DNA of 64,000 nt from an uncultured Chloroflexales bacterium (GCA_937902315.1 CALGUG010000029.1:62001-126000); one strand, 5' to 3'; shown: positions 52,868 to 62,870, numbered from the stretch's first letter. The notes: generated by a model from the sequence alone, not told the origin. Numbers and translations are program-made.

Positions 52868-55123
52868 ATGATACCCGAATCTCTCAAATTCTCGTGTTAT
52901 ACTATGCTCAACACAACTCTGGACTATACAAAACCGATCCAACGTCAACACATGCCCACGCTTGAAGGAACTCTAGAACGAATCACCTTCCACAGCCCAA
53001 CGGATGGATATACTGTTGCGCGTCTAGCACCACGCGACAAAAACTATACCGTGACGGTGGTTGGCAAACTCTTGGGCGTTCAGGTTGGCGAAACCTTGTC
53101 GTTGGAAGGGCGTTGGGTTGAACATAGCGAACATGGGCGGCAGTTCGAGATCAGCTCGTTCCGCACCCTGATGCCCGCCACGGTCGAGGGTATTCGGCGC
53201 TATTTAGGCAGCGGTCTGATCAAAGGGGTCGGCCCCGTGATGGCTAAGCGCATCGCCGAGACCTTTGGAAAGTACACGCTGAAAGTTTTGGAAGAAGAGC
53301 CCGATCGCTTGAGCGAGGTGCCTGGCTTGGGGCGCAAGCGCGTCGAGCAGATCAAGGCGGCCTGGCGCGAACAGCAGAAGATCAAAGAGCTGATGCTGAC
53401 CCTGCAAGAACTCGGGCTTGCGCCCGGCATCGCGGTGCGTATCTATAAGCAGTACGGCGACGCCGCGATGGAGATCGTGCGCAACCAGCCCTATCGTCTA
53501 GCCGACGAGGTCTATGGCATCGGCTTTCTGACCGCCGATAGCATCGCTGCTGGCATGGGCATTGCCCACGACGATCCCGAGCGGATCGGGGCTGGCCTAC
53601 GCTTCACGTTGAGCGAAGCTAGCAACGACGGCCACTGTTACTTGCCCGAACCTGAGCTGCTACAACGGGCGGTCCGCCTGCTGAGCGTGAGCGAAGAGCA
53701 AGCCCGCGAAACCCTCTATAACCCCGAGTTCGCCAAAGATATCGAGCGCGTCACCTTTGTGAACGATGACGAAAGCTTGGAGACCGCCATCTACTTCGCG
53801 CCCTTCGCCGCCGCTGAGACCGGAGTCGGCAGCGGTCTCGATCGCCTGCTGAGCCATGATTCGACGATCGAGCCCTTTTATCGCAAGGCGAACTGGCCCC
53901 AAGTGTTCGACTATCTGGCTAAACGCCACGGCAACTATCTGACCGCGCGCCAGCAAGAGGCAGTGCGCATGGCGCTGCTCTGCAAAGTGAGCATTCTGAC
54001 GGGCGGCCCCGGTACGGGCAAAACACTTACAACTCGCACGATTATTCAGCTTCTGCACGCCAAAGGTTATCGCTATATGCTGGCGTCGCCGACCGGGCGG
54101 GCCGCCAAGCGCCTGAGCGAGGCCACCGGCGTCGAAGCCAAAACGCTGCACCGCTTGCTAGAATACTCGCCTCAAGGCGGGCACCACTTCAAACGCAATA
54201 GCGACTATCCGCTCGATTGCGATCTGCTGATCGTCGATGAGGTCAGTATGCTCGATGTGCTGCTGGCCAACCATCTGCTCAAGGCTATTCCGCCCTCGGC
54301 CCACCTCTTGTTTGTGGGCGATGCCGATCAGTTGCCGAGTGTTGGCCCCGGGCGAGTCTTGCGCGATCTTTTGGAGAGCAATATCGTGCCGCATGTCCAT
54401 CTCGATGCGATCTTTCGCCAAGCCGAGGGCAGCGGAATCATCGCCAACGCCCACCGCATCAATCAGGGCGAGATGCCGATCTTCGATAGCGACGACTTCT
54501 TCTTCTTTAATGCGCCCGAGGCCGAGCGCTGCGCTCAATTGACCGTCGAACTTGTGACTCAGCGCATTCCTCGCAAATTCGGGCTTGATCCCCTGCGCGA
54601 TATTCAAGTGCTTTCGCCCATGCATCGCGGCCCAGCGGGCGTAGCCAATCTGAATAAGCTGCTGCAAGACGCGCTGAATCCGGCTCGACCCGGCCTAGCC
54701 GAGAAGCACTTCGGCGCTCAAACCTTTCGGGTGGGCGATCGCGTGATGCAGATGCGCAACAACTACGATCTCGATGTCTACAATGGCGATATCGGAATCG
54801 TGGCGGGCTTTGACTTCGACGACCAGACCATGCTGGTGCGTTATGATGAGCGCGAGGTTGAGTACGACTTCAGTACACTCGATGAGCTAACCTTGGCTTA
54901 CGCTATTTCGGTTCATAAGAGCCAAGGCGCGGAATACCCTGCGATTGTATTGCCTTTGTTGATGCAACACTACAACCTATTGCAGCGAAACCTGCTCTAT
55001 ACAGGAGTGACCCGCGCCCGCGAGCTTGCGGTTTTGGTTGGCGATCGACGTGCTTTAGCTCGAGCTGTCGCCAATAACGAAGTGCTGAAGCGCTATAGCG
55101 GTTTGGCTCAGCGCCTAAGTTAA
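52868..55123 (+). CDS. recD2: RecD2-type ATP-dependent DNA helicase
   Basis: 751 residues. An N-terminal OB-like segment (MPTLEGTLERITFHSPTDGYTVARL, from about 29) and a helix-hairpin-helix region (GLIKGVGPVMAKRIAETFG, VPGLGRKRVEQIKAAW) are the RecD2-specific N-terminal part. The SF1B helicase has motif I GGPGTGKT (about 379-386), motif II LIVDEVSMLD, DADQLPSVGPG (III) and VHKSQGAEYPAIVLPL with LLYTGVTRARE near the end. It unwinds DNA 5' to 3', usually outside RecBCD. The ATG at 52868 has AGGA just upstream and sits 14 nt after the predicted transcript start; internal ATGs at 52904 and 52952 are alternatives. Confidence 0.95.
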   Translation: MIPESLKFSCYTMLNTTLDYTKPIQRQHMPTLEGTLERITFHSPTDGYTVARLAPRDKNYTVTVVGKLLGVQVGETLSLEGRWVEHSEHGRQFEISSFRTLMPATVEGIRRYLGSGLIKGVGPVMAKRIAETFGKYTLKVLEEEPDRLSEVPGLGRKRVEQIKAAWREQQKIKELMLTLQELGLAPGIAVRIYKQYGDAAMEIVRNQPYRLADEVYGIGFLTADSIAAGMGIAHDDPERIGAGLRFTLSEASNDGHCYLPEPELLQRAVRLLSVSEEQARETLYNPEFAKDIERVTFVNDDESLETAIYFAPFAAAETGVGSGLDRLLSHDSTIEPFYRKANWPQVFDYLAKRHGNYLTARQQEAVRMALLCKVSILTGGPGTGKTLTTRTIIQLLHAKGYRYMLASPTGRAAKRLSEATGVEAKTLHRLLEYSPQGGHHFKRNSDYPLDCDLLIVDEVSMLDVLLANHLLKAIPPSAHLLFVGDADQLPSVGPGRVLRDLLESNIVPHVHLDAIFRQAEGSGIIANAHRINQGEMPIFDSDDFFFFNAPEAERCAQLTVELVTQRIPRKFGLDPLRDIQVLSPMHRGPAGVANLNKLLQDALNPARPGLAEKHFGAQTFRVGDRVMQMRNNYDLDVYNGDIGIVAGFDFDDQTMLVRYDEREVEYDFSTLDELTLAYAISVHKSQGAEYPAIVLPLLMQHYNLLQRNLLYTGVTRARELAVLVGDRRALARAVANNEVLKRYSGLAQRLS

Positions 55124-55131
55124 GCGCTGTT

Positions 55132-56244
55132 TTAAGCTTGTTTCAGGCTGATCACATAACGAATCGCCTCTTGCAAGTTCCCGATGATTCGTGTATTGGC
55201 GTTTTTCGCTTCGGTTATATAGGGAACGATCTCTTGGATTAAGGGTGTTTGGCCTACCACAATCACCTGCGAGGTGGAGCGCTGGCAGCTGCGAACGAGA
55301 TCGACAAGCGCCTGCCCAAACTGTGCATGCACAGTACTGACCCCGGTTGTATCGATGATCGGGGTCTTGATTTGTTCTTTTTCGATCCCCTTGATGATCA
55401 CCTTCTCGAGTTCGTCCAAACGTTCCTGATCGAAGGAACCTACCAAAGGCACAACCGCGACCCCTTCCATAATCGGCACAATGGGAGCTGATAAACTGGC
55501 GATGGTGCGATGCAACTCTCGGCGTTGTGTCTGCTCTTCAGCGAGCTGCTTATCGCGCGCTTTGATAGCCATCAAGCTCTGTTCGAGATCGCGATTGAGG
55601 CGTTTTTGCTCGGTTAAGAGTTCATTGACGCGCTGAAGCTGCAGACTGGTTTCGGCTTGGGCTTGGCGGGTTTGTTCCAGAGCGACCTGCTCTTTGAGCA
55701 CCAAAATCTCGGTCATAATCGAAAGACAAGCCAATGTGCCGATCTGCATCGAGAGGTTGTAGTTTAAGAGACTGATCGGCAGCATAATATTGACAGTAAA
55801 CAACCCTACGACCTGAAGAAGATAGGTTGTGATCAGCACAACGATCGAGATAACTGCTACACTGACGCTGGCATACTTTTCGCGCAGGGTTAGCCCAGCT
55901 AAGGGAGGCATGATCTGGAATAAGACCCACGATCCTCCTGCTTGGATACGGCTGGCCGAGGTTACCAGAGCTAGAACAGCTATGCAGATACTGAAGGTGA
56001 TAAAGACGCAGAGGCGTGCATAGCGAGTTGATGCACTGAAGTATAAAAAGACAGCGGAGAGCAGCGCCACCAAGGCAAGTAGCGATTGACTAAGGATTGC
56101 ATCTGGTATGAGATCAGATAAGGCAATCTGAGTGAAGACCCATGTGAAAATGGTAACTGATGCGATTGAGATGGCGAGCATACGTATCCGCTCAGCAAGC
56201 GCCTCGTCACCATTAGCTTTACCAGCTAACACCTTCGATATCAT
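55132..56244 (-). CDS. Membrane protein with coiled coil and RsbR-like STAS domain
   Basis: 370 residues. Five or six transmembrane helices cover about 22-185. A coiled coil (about 185-255, LVLKEQVALEQTRQAQAETSLQLQRVNELLTEQKRLNRDLEQ) leads to a C-terminal STAS domain (about 255-365) of the RsbR/stressosome type: APIVPIMEGVAVVPLVGSFDQERLDELEKVIIKGIEKEQIKTPIIDTTGVSTVHAQFG. The Thr-Thr in DTTGV is at the site phosphorylated in RsbR/RsbS-like proteins. It may sense a membrane signal and pass it to a partner-switching kinase; no RsbT/RsbW-like gene is nearby. AGAGGA lies about 9 nt before the ATG. The stop is 8 bp from that of recD2. Confidence 0.85.
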   Translation of the reverse strand: MISKVLAGKANGDEALAERIRMLAISIASVTIFTWVFTQIALSDLIPDAILSQSLLALVALLSAVFLYFSASTRYARLCVFITFSICIAVLALVTSASRIQAGGSWVLFQIMPPLAGLTLREKYASVSVAVISIVVLITTYLLQVVGLFTVNIMLPISLLNYNLSMQIGTLACLSIMTEILVLKEQVALEQTRQAQAETSLQLQRVNELLTEQKRLNRDLEQSLMAIKARDKQLAEEQTQRRELHRTIASLSAPIVPIMEGVAVVPLVGSFDQERLDELEKVIIKGIEKEQIKTPIIDTTGVSTVHAQFGQALVDLVRSCQRSTSQVIVVGQTPLIQEIVPYITEAKNANTRIIGNLQEAIRYVISLKQA

Positions 56245-56564
56245 AGAAACATTCCTCTGAGAAAGTTTTACTACGTTTGTTTGAAGAGTATGGAATTTGG
56301 AGATTTACTGTAGGTGAGGATATACGTTAAGCTAGGAGATAGAGATGTTCCTTTCTGATAGCAAGATGTATAGAAAACAGATCAAAAAACATATCTATTA
56401 GATGCTTTATTCGATCTTATTAAATCAACCGCGAAATAAGAGAGACAGTGACGAGACCATCTCAAGAGCAGGCAAATATAAAAGGCATAACATCAAGTGT
56501 TATGCCTACAGCAGCATATTGCAGGTCGAAATTTGATTTTCGCCTGAAAATCATCGTAAAATCG
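56245..56564. other. Intergenic region with a hairpin
   Basis: No gene is supported. A perfect 10-bp hairpin (AGGCATAACA 56483-56492 with TGTTATGCCT 56498-56507, loop tcaag) lies downstream of the minus-strand GNAT gene and could end its transcript; no T-run is present. Confidence 0.5.
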
Positions 56565-57113
56565 TTAGCTCTGGGTGTGAAGCACTGGTTCTTCGAGTAA
56601 CGATAAGCGCACAATCCGCTCGCCTAGGCCAACTTCGCAATGCAGGGGGTAACCGACAGCTTTGAGCGTGCGCCAAATGCCTGTGTTGTCGGCATGCATA
56701 TAGGCGACGATTTCGGTAATCCCTTCTTTTTTGGCCTCTTCGAAGGCGATACGGGTGAGTTGAACGCCGATCCCTTGACGCTGGAAAGCATCTGCAACCA
56801 CGATCGCAAACTCACCTTCGGGGCCGTCGCGCGTGGTGCGAATGACCTGTACGCCCGCCACCATCTGCTGATGCTTGCGGTGAGGCGGCGTCCAGAGAGC
56901 GATAAAGGCGATTTGGCGTTGAGGGCGAATTCGTGCGATGCGACGCGCTTCTCGGCGAATCCAGAGAGGCGAAATACCCTCGTAGGTGCGTAGGAAGCGC
57001 CGCCAGCGGGTTTGATATGAGAGACCGTGGAAAAAGCGCACCATCAATGGCGCATCGCTTGGTTGGACTCTGCGTACCTCGAGAATCTCACCGTTTTTGG
57101 TCTTGATCTGCAT
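56565..57113 (-). CDS. GNAT N-acetyltransferase
   Basis: 182 residues. It opens with VRRVQPSDAPLMVRFFHGLSYQTRWRRFLR, a pattern found in GNAT modules related to protein lysine acetyltransferases (Pat/AcuA-like C-terminal domains). The acetyl-CoA motif A is EFAIVVADAFQRQGIGVQLTRIAFEEAKKEGI, then AYMHADNTGIWRTLKAVGYPLHCEV. Acetylation of a protein lysine is plausible but the substrate is not known. The ribosome site is weak. Confidence 0.85.
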   Translation of the reverse strand: MQIKTKNGEILEVRRVQPSDAPLMVRFFHGLSYQTRWRRFLRTYEGISPLWIRREARRIARIRPQRQIAFIALWTPPHRKHQQMVAGVQVIRTTRDGPEGEFAIVVADAFQRQGIGVQLTRIAFEEAKKEGITEIVAYMHADNTGIWRTLKAVGYPLHCEVGLGERIVRLSLLEEPVLHTQS

Positions 57114-57289
57114 ATCTGTGCCACTATCTTCAAACCGAATTCCACGCTTTGATTATAGCAGATTAGCCTTTCTAAATCGTTGTAAGACCACAACTAATCG
57201 ACCAGATCTCTCTACATTGTTTGTTTTATCACATATAACCAAACAATGCTATCCCTTATGGCCCTTCTACAAACAACAGGCTATGCATT

Positions 57290-57351
57290 TGGCGCTCTGG
57301 CGGCTTGGTCTCTCGCTGCCATTCGGTCCTCAGCGCGTCCGCCTACGGCTA
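57290..57351 (-). repeat. Interspersed repeat, copy 12 (core 57334-57351)
   Basis: Core CGCGTCCGCCTACGGCTA with the outer arm ggcgctctggcggcttggtc at 57290-57309, matching copy 1 and, inverted, copy 8. Unpaired; no gene is supported in 57114-57520. Confidence 0.87.
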
Positions 57352-57460
57352 CCAACAGTTGGCCCGCCAAGACATCATCGAGTTTCGCTGCGAGCGGCGA
57401 TCACTATGAAAGGCTTTGCCGTATACGCGGATTGTGGAAGAGAGGGCTTCTGTTGCGCTT

Positions 57461-57498
57461 GAAGTGCTATTTCGTGCATTAGCACGAAATAGCACTTC
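57461..57498. repeat. Hairpin family H, copy at 57.5 kb
   Basis: GAAGTGCTATTTCGTGC (57461-57477) pairs with GCACGAAATAGCACTTC (57482-57498), 17 bp perfect with loop atta. It lies 22 bp beyond the alpha-mannosidase stop and could end that transcript. Confidence 0.85.
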
Positions 57499-57520
57499 AC
57501 AGCATTTCGCTAGACCGTCA

Positions 57521-60500
57521 CTAGAAGGTGAGGCGCAGCGAGAGCACTTGGAAGGGGCGCAGCCGTAGGCTGGCTTGAGCGGCATCGAAGCCCGCTTCCT
57601 CCAGCGGCTCTTCCATCAGGTTGACGCTGCTGATCGAGCTGGGCTGAACGGCGAAGTCGAGCTTGGCCTTGGCGTGCGATCCGTAGCTTTCGTAGAAACG
57701 AGCGATCAGGCCGTTGCCATCTTCGGCGGGCTTGAGAGTATCGAGCACAATCGCCGGATTGTCGATGCTGATCAAGCGCCACTCGCTGGGCAGTTGACCG
57801 CTGTGCGGATCGCTGCTGCTGATGATCAGCGGCGTATTCAGCTCGGCGGCGGCTTGGATCACGCCTGCCTCTTGGAAGCTACCGCTATGGGGCAGCAAGC
57901 TGTAGGTGAAGATATGGCGCTCGCGGTCGGCGTATTCGTCGGGCGAGAGCGGGCTCTTCAGACAAGTCAGGCGAATCACGCCATCGAGGATATCGTGGCC
58001 GTACTTCGAGTCGTTGAGCAGTGCCACGCCATAGCCATGCTCCGAGAGATCGACGAAGCGGTGGCCGCAGCCCTCGAAGCGTGCGATCTCCCACGAGGTG
58101 TTGCGGTGGGTGGCGCGCTTGAGATGGCCGAACTGGATCTGATAGGTCGCTTCGCTGGCGCGGATATCGACCGGGAAGGCGACCTTGAGCAGATGGTGGT
58201 GCTCGTGCCAATCGATATCGGTCTCGAAGTCGATGCGCGGGTTGTTGGCATAGATCGCCAAGCGCTGCTTGATGGTGCTGCGCGGGTTATCGCCGACCTG
58301 TTCGAGCTGCCAGTTCAGCTCGAGCGCGATGCGGACCGGGCTCTCTTCGACCAGTTCGAGGCCGACAAACTGCGGGGCGGGCAGCGGGTGCTCGCGGTAG
58401 TAATCGTCGATATCCCAAGCGTCGAAGCGCATCGAGCGGTCTTCAAAGAGCTGCCATTGGTTGCCAACGCTGCCCGCTTGCAACACTTGGCGGTCGGCTT
58501 TGCGGTCGTAGAGTTCGCTGATCGCGCCTTGATCGTCGATGCGCAGCCGCCAGTACTGGTTGCTGAGAGTGCGCGTAGCCGAATCCCAGGTGAGGCTGGA
58601 GCTAGCCGGAGCCGACTTGCTGGCATCGATCACGGTCCAGCCGCCCGCAGGAACCACGACATCGTCGCGCCACGAGCCGTCGGGCAGGCGTACGGGATCG
58701 CGGCGGTCGTGCGAGAGCGTGTTGAAGAGCACGAGCGGCTCGCTGGCCTTACTGGTATCGATCTGGGTGCTGAGCAGATCGGCGGCTTGTTGGCTGATCT
58801 GTTTGGCTCCCGCCTCGATATTGGCCTGCATGGGGCGCACTTCGTTATAAAGCTCGTTGACCGAGCTGCCGGGCAGAATATCGTGGAAGTGGCAGAGCAA
58901 GAGATCTTCCCACAGGCTGTCGAGCTTGGCTTTGTCGAGCTTGAAGCCGTAAGGTTGGGCCAGCGAACTCAACCACTCGGCGTTGTGCAGGTTGATCTCG
59001 TTCTTGCGGTTGGCGCGCTTCAGCCAAGCCTGGGTGGTGTAGGTACCACGGTGGTATTCGAGGTAGAGCTCGCCGTCCCACCAAGGCAACTGATCTTTGA
59101 GAGCGGCGACGCGATCCATCAGCTCGCCGACCTTCTCGAAGCGAACGCGCGGAATGGTCTCGATGGTGGCATCGTTAGAGAGCCGCAGAGCGGTCTCGAG
59201 CATCTCTTCGGTCGGGCCGCCGCCGCCGTCGCCATAGCCGAAGGTCAGCAAGGGTTGAATCGGCAGATATTTTTGGCGATATTCGGCGAAGTTGCGACGG
59301 GTGTCTTCGACCGTCATCATACCGTTGTAGGTATAGAACCAAGCCGTGCCGGGCGTGGTGATGAAGTGAGTCGGGATCTCGGTGCCGTCGAGGCCGCGCC
59401 AGCGGAAGGTGTCGTAGGGGAAACGGTTGTACTGGCTCCAGCTGATTTTGCTGGTGACAAAGCCGGTGACACCTGCCAGCTTGAGCAGCTGGGGCAGCGC
59501 TGCCGAGTAGCCGAACACGTCGGGCAGCCAGAGCACTTTGCTATCGATGCCAAGCTTCTCGCGGAAGTAGCGGCGACCGTAGAGCAGTTGGCGCACCAAG
59601 GACTCGCCGCTAGGCAGGTTGGTGTCGGGCTCGACCCAAGTCGCGCCGTCGGCATCCCAGCGCCCCTTGGCGATCTCTGCTTTTACCTTCTCGAACAGCT
59701 CGGGAGCATCGTTCTCAAGCCACTTGTAGGCTTGCGGGCTCGACTGCTGGAAGATCCAGTCGGGGTATTGGTTGAGCAGGCGCACTTGGGTCGCAAAGGT
59801 GCGCACGACCTTGTGATGGGTCTGCTTGATCGGCCAGAGCCAAGCCAAGTCGATGTGGGCGTGACCGAGGGCGCTGACTTCGGCAACTGGTGCGACTCCT
59901 ACCTTCTTGCGAGCCTCGTCGAAGGCTGCTTGGGCGGCGGCCACCGAGCCATAGAAGCGGCTGTGGCCACGATCGCGCAGCAGGTCGGGGGTGGGAACCA
60001 CCGTTCCGGTCAGCTCGCGCACGTCGAGGGCATGCACGGCGGCGTCGACTGCGGCGATCAGACCTTCGCGAGCCTGAGAGGACTCTTCGAGCTGAGCGAT
60101 GACCTCGAGGGCGTGGCGCAGATCGAAATAGAGTTTTTCAGTCGGCAGGTCGATCAGGGCCAAGCTCCAATCGAGCAGGTTGTGGCGGCAGGCGGCTCGC
60201 CCCGCGAAGAAGACCGCGCGCAGGTCGTAGGTTTGGCCGGCCTGCAAAGGCACGCGAATGCGGTGGTGTTCGCGGTCGATCGCGCTGACCCGCTCGCCGT
60301 TGACAAAGACTTGGCCTTCGGGGCCAGCCGGGAAGTTGCCGTCGGAAGGACTTTCGAGATAGTTGGCCTGATGCTTGAGCCGAATCTCGATCGCGCCCGA
60401 TGTCCACGAGGCCGGAATAGTGGCTTTGCTGCGGAAGTAGGCCCACTGCTGCTTGCCGCCCCATGGGCCGCGCAATTCGAGCGGCTGCCAATCGCCGCTA

Positions 60501-60643
60501 TCTGGTGGAGCGTCGTAACGGGGCGGAGCTGGCTCCTGAAGCGCGATATCGCTGACGGCGATCCGTTCGCGAACCAGCATGGGTTCGATCAAATTGAGAT
60601 AGACATGGAGTTTCTCGACACGAAATTTGTGATGGTCACTCAT
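57521..60643 (-). CDS. Alpha-mannosidase, GH38
   Basis: 1040 residues, full length for the bacterial/vacuolar class II type. An N-terminal beta-rich part (about 1-250) precedes the catalytic domain. The zinc site is in SALGHAHIDLAWLWP (H261, H263, D265; first His and the Asp are family ligands). The nucleophile Asp375 is in VLWLPDVFGYSAALPQLLK. Further conserved pieces are TFGYGDGGGGPTEEML and LCHFHDILPGSSV. The C-terminal ~400 residues are the beta domains of the family. It releases alpha-linked mannose from oligosaccharides; no signal peptide is visible, so a cytoplasmic role in glycan breakdown is likely. The ATG at 60643 lacks a clear SD. Confidence 0.94.
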   Translation of the reverse strand: MSDHHKFRVEKLHVYLNLIEPMLVRERIAVSDIALQEPAPPRYDAPPDSGDWQPLELRGPWGGKQQWAYFRSKATIPASWTSGAIEIRLKHQANYLESPSDGNFPAGPEGQVFVNGERVSAIDREHHRIRVPLQAGQTYDLRAVFFAGRAACRHNLLDWSLALIDLPTEKLYFDLRHALEVIAQLEESSQAREGLIAAVDAAVHALDVRELTGTVVPTPDLLRDRGHSRFYGSVAAAQAAFDEARKKVGVAPVAEVSALGHAHIDLAWLWPIKQTHHKVVRTFATQVRLLNQYPDWIFQQSSPQAYKWLENDAPELFEKVKAEIAKGRWDADGATWVEPDTNLPSGESLVRQLLYGRRYFREKLGIDSKVLWLPDVFGYSAALPQLLKLAGVTGFVTSKISWSQYNRFPYDTFRWRGLDGTEIPTHFITTPGTAWFYTYNGMMTVEDTRRNFAEYRQKYLPIQPLLTFGYGDGGGGPTEEMLETALRLSNDATIETIPRVRFEKVGELMDRVAALKDQLPWWDGELYLEYHRGTYTTQAWLKRANRKNEINLHNAEWLSSLAQPYGFKLDKAKLDSLWEDLLLCHFHDILPGSSVNELYNEVRPMQANIEAGAKQISQQAADLLSTQIDTSKASEPLVLFNTLSHDRRDPVRLPDGSWRDDVVVPAGGWTVIDASKSAPASSSLTWDSATRTLSNQYWRLRIDDQGAISELYDRKADRQVLQAGSVGNQWQLFEDRSMRFDAWDIDDYYREHPLPAPQFVGLELVEESPVRIALELNWQLEQVGDNPRSTIKQRLAIYANNPRIDFETDIDWHEHHHLLKVAFPVDIRASEATYQIQFGHLKRATHRNTSWEIARFEGCGHRFVDLSEHGYGVALLNDSKYGHDILDGVIRLTCLKSPLSPDEYADRERHIFTYSLLPHSGSFQEAGVIQAAAELNTPLIISSSDPHSGQLPSEWRLISIDNPAIVLDTLKPAEDGNGLIARFYESYGSHAKAKLDFAVQPSSISSVNLMEEPLEEAGFDAAQASLRLRPFQVLSLRLTF

Positions 60644-60846
60644 AGATCTGTTTCATTTCTATCAGCGCATTCGATCAGGAATGCGTGACGAGATACATTG
60701 TGATACAGCTGATGTAGGGAGTTAGGCCATCAAAACGAGCCAAACGGAGATAGTGTATCACCTTTTGCTTTTTTGATTTCGTATGTAAAAGTTGAGGCTT
60801 GAGATGAGCTTATCGAACGAAATAACGCTCAATAAGCTCATGTTGT

Positions 60847-61323
60847 TTAGCCAAGGGCGATACGAGTCAGTTGCTCGAGATGGATCAAGTCGTGATAGGA
60901 GAACTGGCTGGCCGCGTGAGTCATCGTGATCTGGCCGAGGCGGTAGTGGATGCCAGTGCGCTGCCACTGCTCTTCGTTTAGGCTTTTGAAGAAAGCGATC
61001 GATGCCTGGCGCGACTCTTTAAACTGGGCGAAGGTTGCTTGTAGATCACCCTCGTTATATTTGCGCTCGATGGCGAGAGCATCTTGATCGTAGCTGGGCA
61101 GGGCGGGATTATCTTGCTCGAGCATCATCTGGGCGCGCTCTCGGAAGATGCGGTCGAAGTCGCGCAGATGACCAACCACCTCTAAAATGCTCCAGCCTTG
61201 CGGTCCGTCGCGCAGAGTTGTGGCTTTCTCTTGCGAAATACCTTGAACGATATTGCCCAGCAGATCGCAAGAAAGCTGCATCGATTCGATCGCCCACTTG
61301 CGAAGATCCTCGGTCAGTGCCAT
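60847..61323 (-). CDS. DinB-like four-helix protein
   Basis: 158 residues. DinB_2 pattern: GPQGWSILEVVGHLRDFDRIFRERAQMML near 40 and a C-terminal SYHDLIHLEQLTRIALG, placing three His ligands (His in VGHLRDF, His in YHDL and His in IHLEQ). AGAGGA lies upstream of the ATG. It follows the Gfo/Idh gene by 14 bp and is probably in its operon. Metal binding and a transferase or detoxification role are inferred from the family. Confidence 0.84.
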   Translation of the reverse strand: MALTEDLRKWAIESMQLSCDLLGNIVQGISQEKATTLRDGPQGWSILEVVGHLRDFDRIFRERAQMMLEQDNPALPSYDQDALAIERKYNEGDLQATFAQFKESRQASIAFFKSLNEEQWQRTGIHYRLGQITMTHAASQFSYHDLIHLEQLTRIALG

Positions 61324-61337
61324 TGTTCTAATCCTCT

Positions 61338-62318
61338 CTATTCCATTGGATACTTAAGGCCCCATTGGGCGCGCAGCGCGTCGAGCGTCTCCATCACGGC
61401 CAAGGTTTCGCTATGGGGAATGATGTTGCTTTCGAGTTTGCCAGCCCGAATGCAGCGCCCAACTTCGGCGATTTCGTAGCAGAAACCATTGCCGATCTTT
61501 TCAAGCTTGATGGTTTGGCTCTCTTCGCCCACTTTGAGGGTCAGGGTGTCGCCCGCCCACCAAGGCGAATGCAGCTCGATCGAGCCTTTGGTGCCGAAGA
61601 TGCGAGCGGCATGGGCGGTATTGGTGCGAACGGCGGTCGAAAGCAGCGCCATCTCGCCCTTGGCAAAGCCCAACAGCATGGCGGCCTGTTCGTCGATACC
61701 CGTCTCGCCGATATTGGCCATGCTGGCGATGCGGGTCGGTTTTCCGAACAGCATATGGGCCAAGGAAACCGGATAGACACCAACATCGAGCAGAGCGCCG
61801 CCGCCCAGCGCAGGATCGTACAGGCGGCTCTTGGGGTTGACTTCGCTGCGGAAGCCGAAGTCGGCTTCGAGCATGCGCAGCTCGCCGATCGTGCCCTCGG
61901 CGACCAGCTCGCGCACCTTCGCCAAAAGCGGCAGCAGGCGCGTCCACATGGCTTCCATCACAAAGCGCTGCTCTTGGCGGGCCACCTCGAGCATCTCGCG
62001 GGTTTGGGCGGCGTTGATAGCGAAGGGCTTTTCGCACAATACGGCTTTACCCGCGCGCAGAGCGGCGATAGTACACTCTTTGTGCTGGGTGTGCGGGGTA
62101 GCGACATAGATCGCGTCGATATCGGGATCGGCTAGCAGGGCCTCGTAGCTGGCATAACGGCGCGGCACAGAGTATTTGTCGCCGAAGCTATCGGCCTTCT
62201 CTTGGCTGCGCGAACCGATGGCGAGCAGTTGCGCATCTTCGACGTGTACAATGCCTTCAGCGAAGACGCCCGCGATCCGACCGCTGCCAAGAATACCCCA
62301 ACGAATTGGTGACGTCAT
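61338..62318 (-). CDS. Gfo/Idh/MocA-family oxidoreductase
   Basis: About 326 residues from the ATG at 62318 (AGAGGAG about 9 nt upstream). The N-terminal Rossmann fold starts IRWGILGSGRIAGVFAEGI; YVATPHTQHKECTIAALRAGKAVLCEKPFAIN supplies the conserved Glu-Lys-Pro motif. The C-terminal alpha/beta domain has RLYDPALGGGALLDVGVYPVSLAHMLFG, with the catalytic His replaced by the Asp/Tyr-type pattern GVYPV common in dihydrodiol dehydrogenase-like members. It oxidises a sugar or polyol with NAD(P); the substrate is unknown. It heads a likely operon with DinB and possibly the alpha-mannosidase. Confidence 0.92.
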   Translation of the reverse strand: MTSPIRWGILGSGRIAGVFAEGIVHVEDAQLLAIGSRSQEKADSFGDKYSVPRRYASYEALLADPDIDAIYVATPHTQHKECTIAALRAGKAVLCEKPFAINAAQTREMLEVARQEQRFVMEAMWTRLLPLLAKVRELVAEGTIGELRMLEADFGFRSEVNPKSRLYDPALGGGALLDVGVYPVSLAHMLFGKPTRIASMANIGETGIDEQAAMLLGFAKGEMALLSTAVRTNTAHAARIFGTKGSIELHSPWWAGDTLTLKVGEESQTIKLEKIGNGFCYEIAEVGRCIRAGKLESNIIPHSETLAVMETLDALRAQWGLKYPME

Positions 62319-62464
62319 AGTGTCAGTCTCCTCTAAGAGCAACAAGCTTCATAGCAGGGAATGGTCGCCCCTATGATACCAAAACTGGGGAGTGCTTCGG
62401 TGATGGCAGGCGCCTGCTTGGCAGCGCTTCATGCTCACCTCTTGCTGTTTGCTTTGGCGTTACG

Positions 62465-62508
62465 CTCTCTAGCTCCCATACCTTCCTTGGCGCGTCCGCC
62501 TTCGGCTA
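62465..62508 (-). repeat. Interspersed repeat, copy 13 (core 62491-62508, variant)
   Basis: Core CGCGTCCGCCTTCGGCTA with one base changed, preceded by cccataccttccttgg. Left half of a pair with copy 14; 295 bp lie between the cores. No gene is supported in 62319-63155. Confidence 0.85.
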
Positions 62509-62803
62509 CCAGCATCCCACCCAACAAACAGGGCTTGTAGCGCTGTGTGGAAAGGCCGCGTGCAAAACCGCATGCTACTCAATCTGATCAGCTTATTTTG
62601 TTTCGCACAACCCTTTCTTCGATGTTTGTTTTCGCCACGTTGTGAAAATGCAAGCCTTTTAGTGCGTTTGCTCTGTTTCGAGCGGGCGACCAAACGAAGA
62701 AGGCTTGGGCCAGTAGGCATGCTGGGGTGAGAAGCAGCTTGCACGAGGCGAGTCGCAGCGCGAGCTGCGACCTAGGGCCTGAATGGAAGGACGGCCGCTC
62801 TGA

Positions 62804-62870
62804 TAGCCGTAGGCGGACGCGCGAGGGCTTTTTTTGAAGGAAGAGTACTTTCCGCCAACTGTTCGGCCGC
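62804..62870 (+). repeat. Interspersed repeat, copy 14 (core 62804-62821)
   Basis: Core TAGCCGTAGGCGGACGCG followed by cgagggctttttttgaagg and tttccgccaactgttcgg, the arm type of copy 3. It is preceded by gcctgaatggaaggacggcc, similar to the DNA before copies 2 and 7. Confidence 0.87.

Noticed and set aside
57575..60688. A 1037-codon open frame on the plus strand opposite the alpha-mannosidase
   Set aside because: The minus strand carries unmistakable GH38 motifs with catalytic residues. The opposite frame stays open because of codon bias in GC-rich genes; its translation is low-complexity Ala/Val/Leu/Gly/Asp-rich with no recognisable domain.
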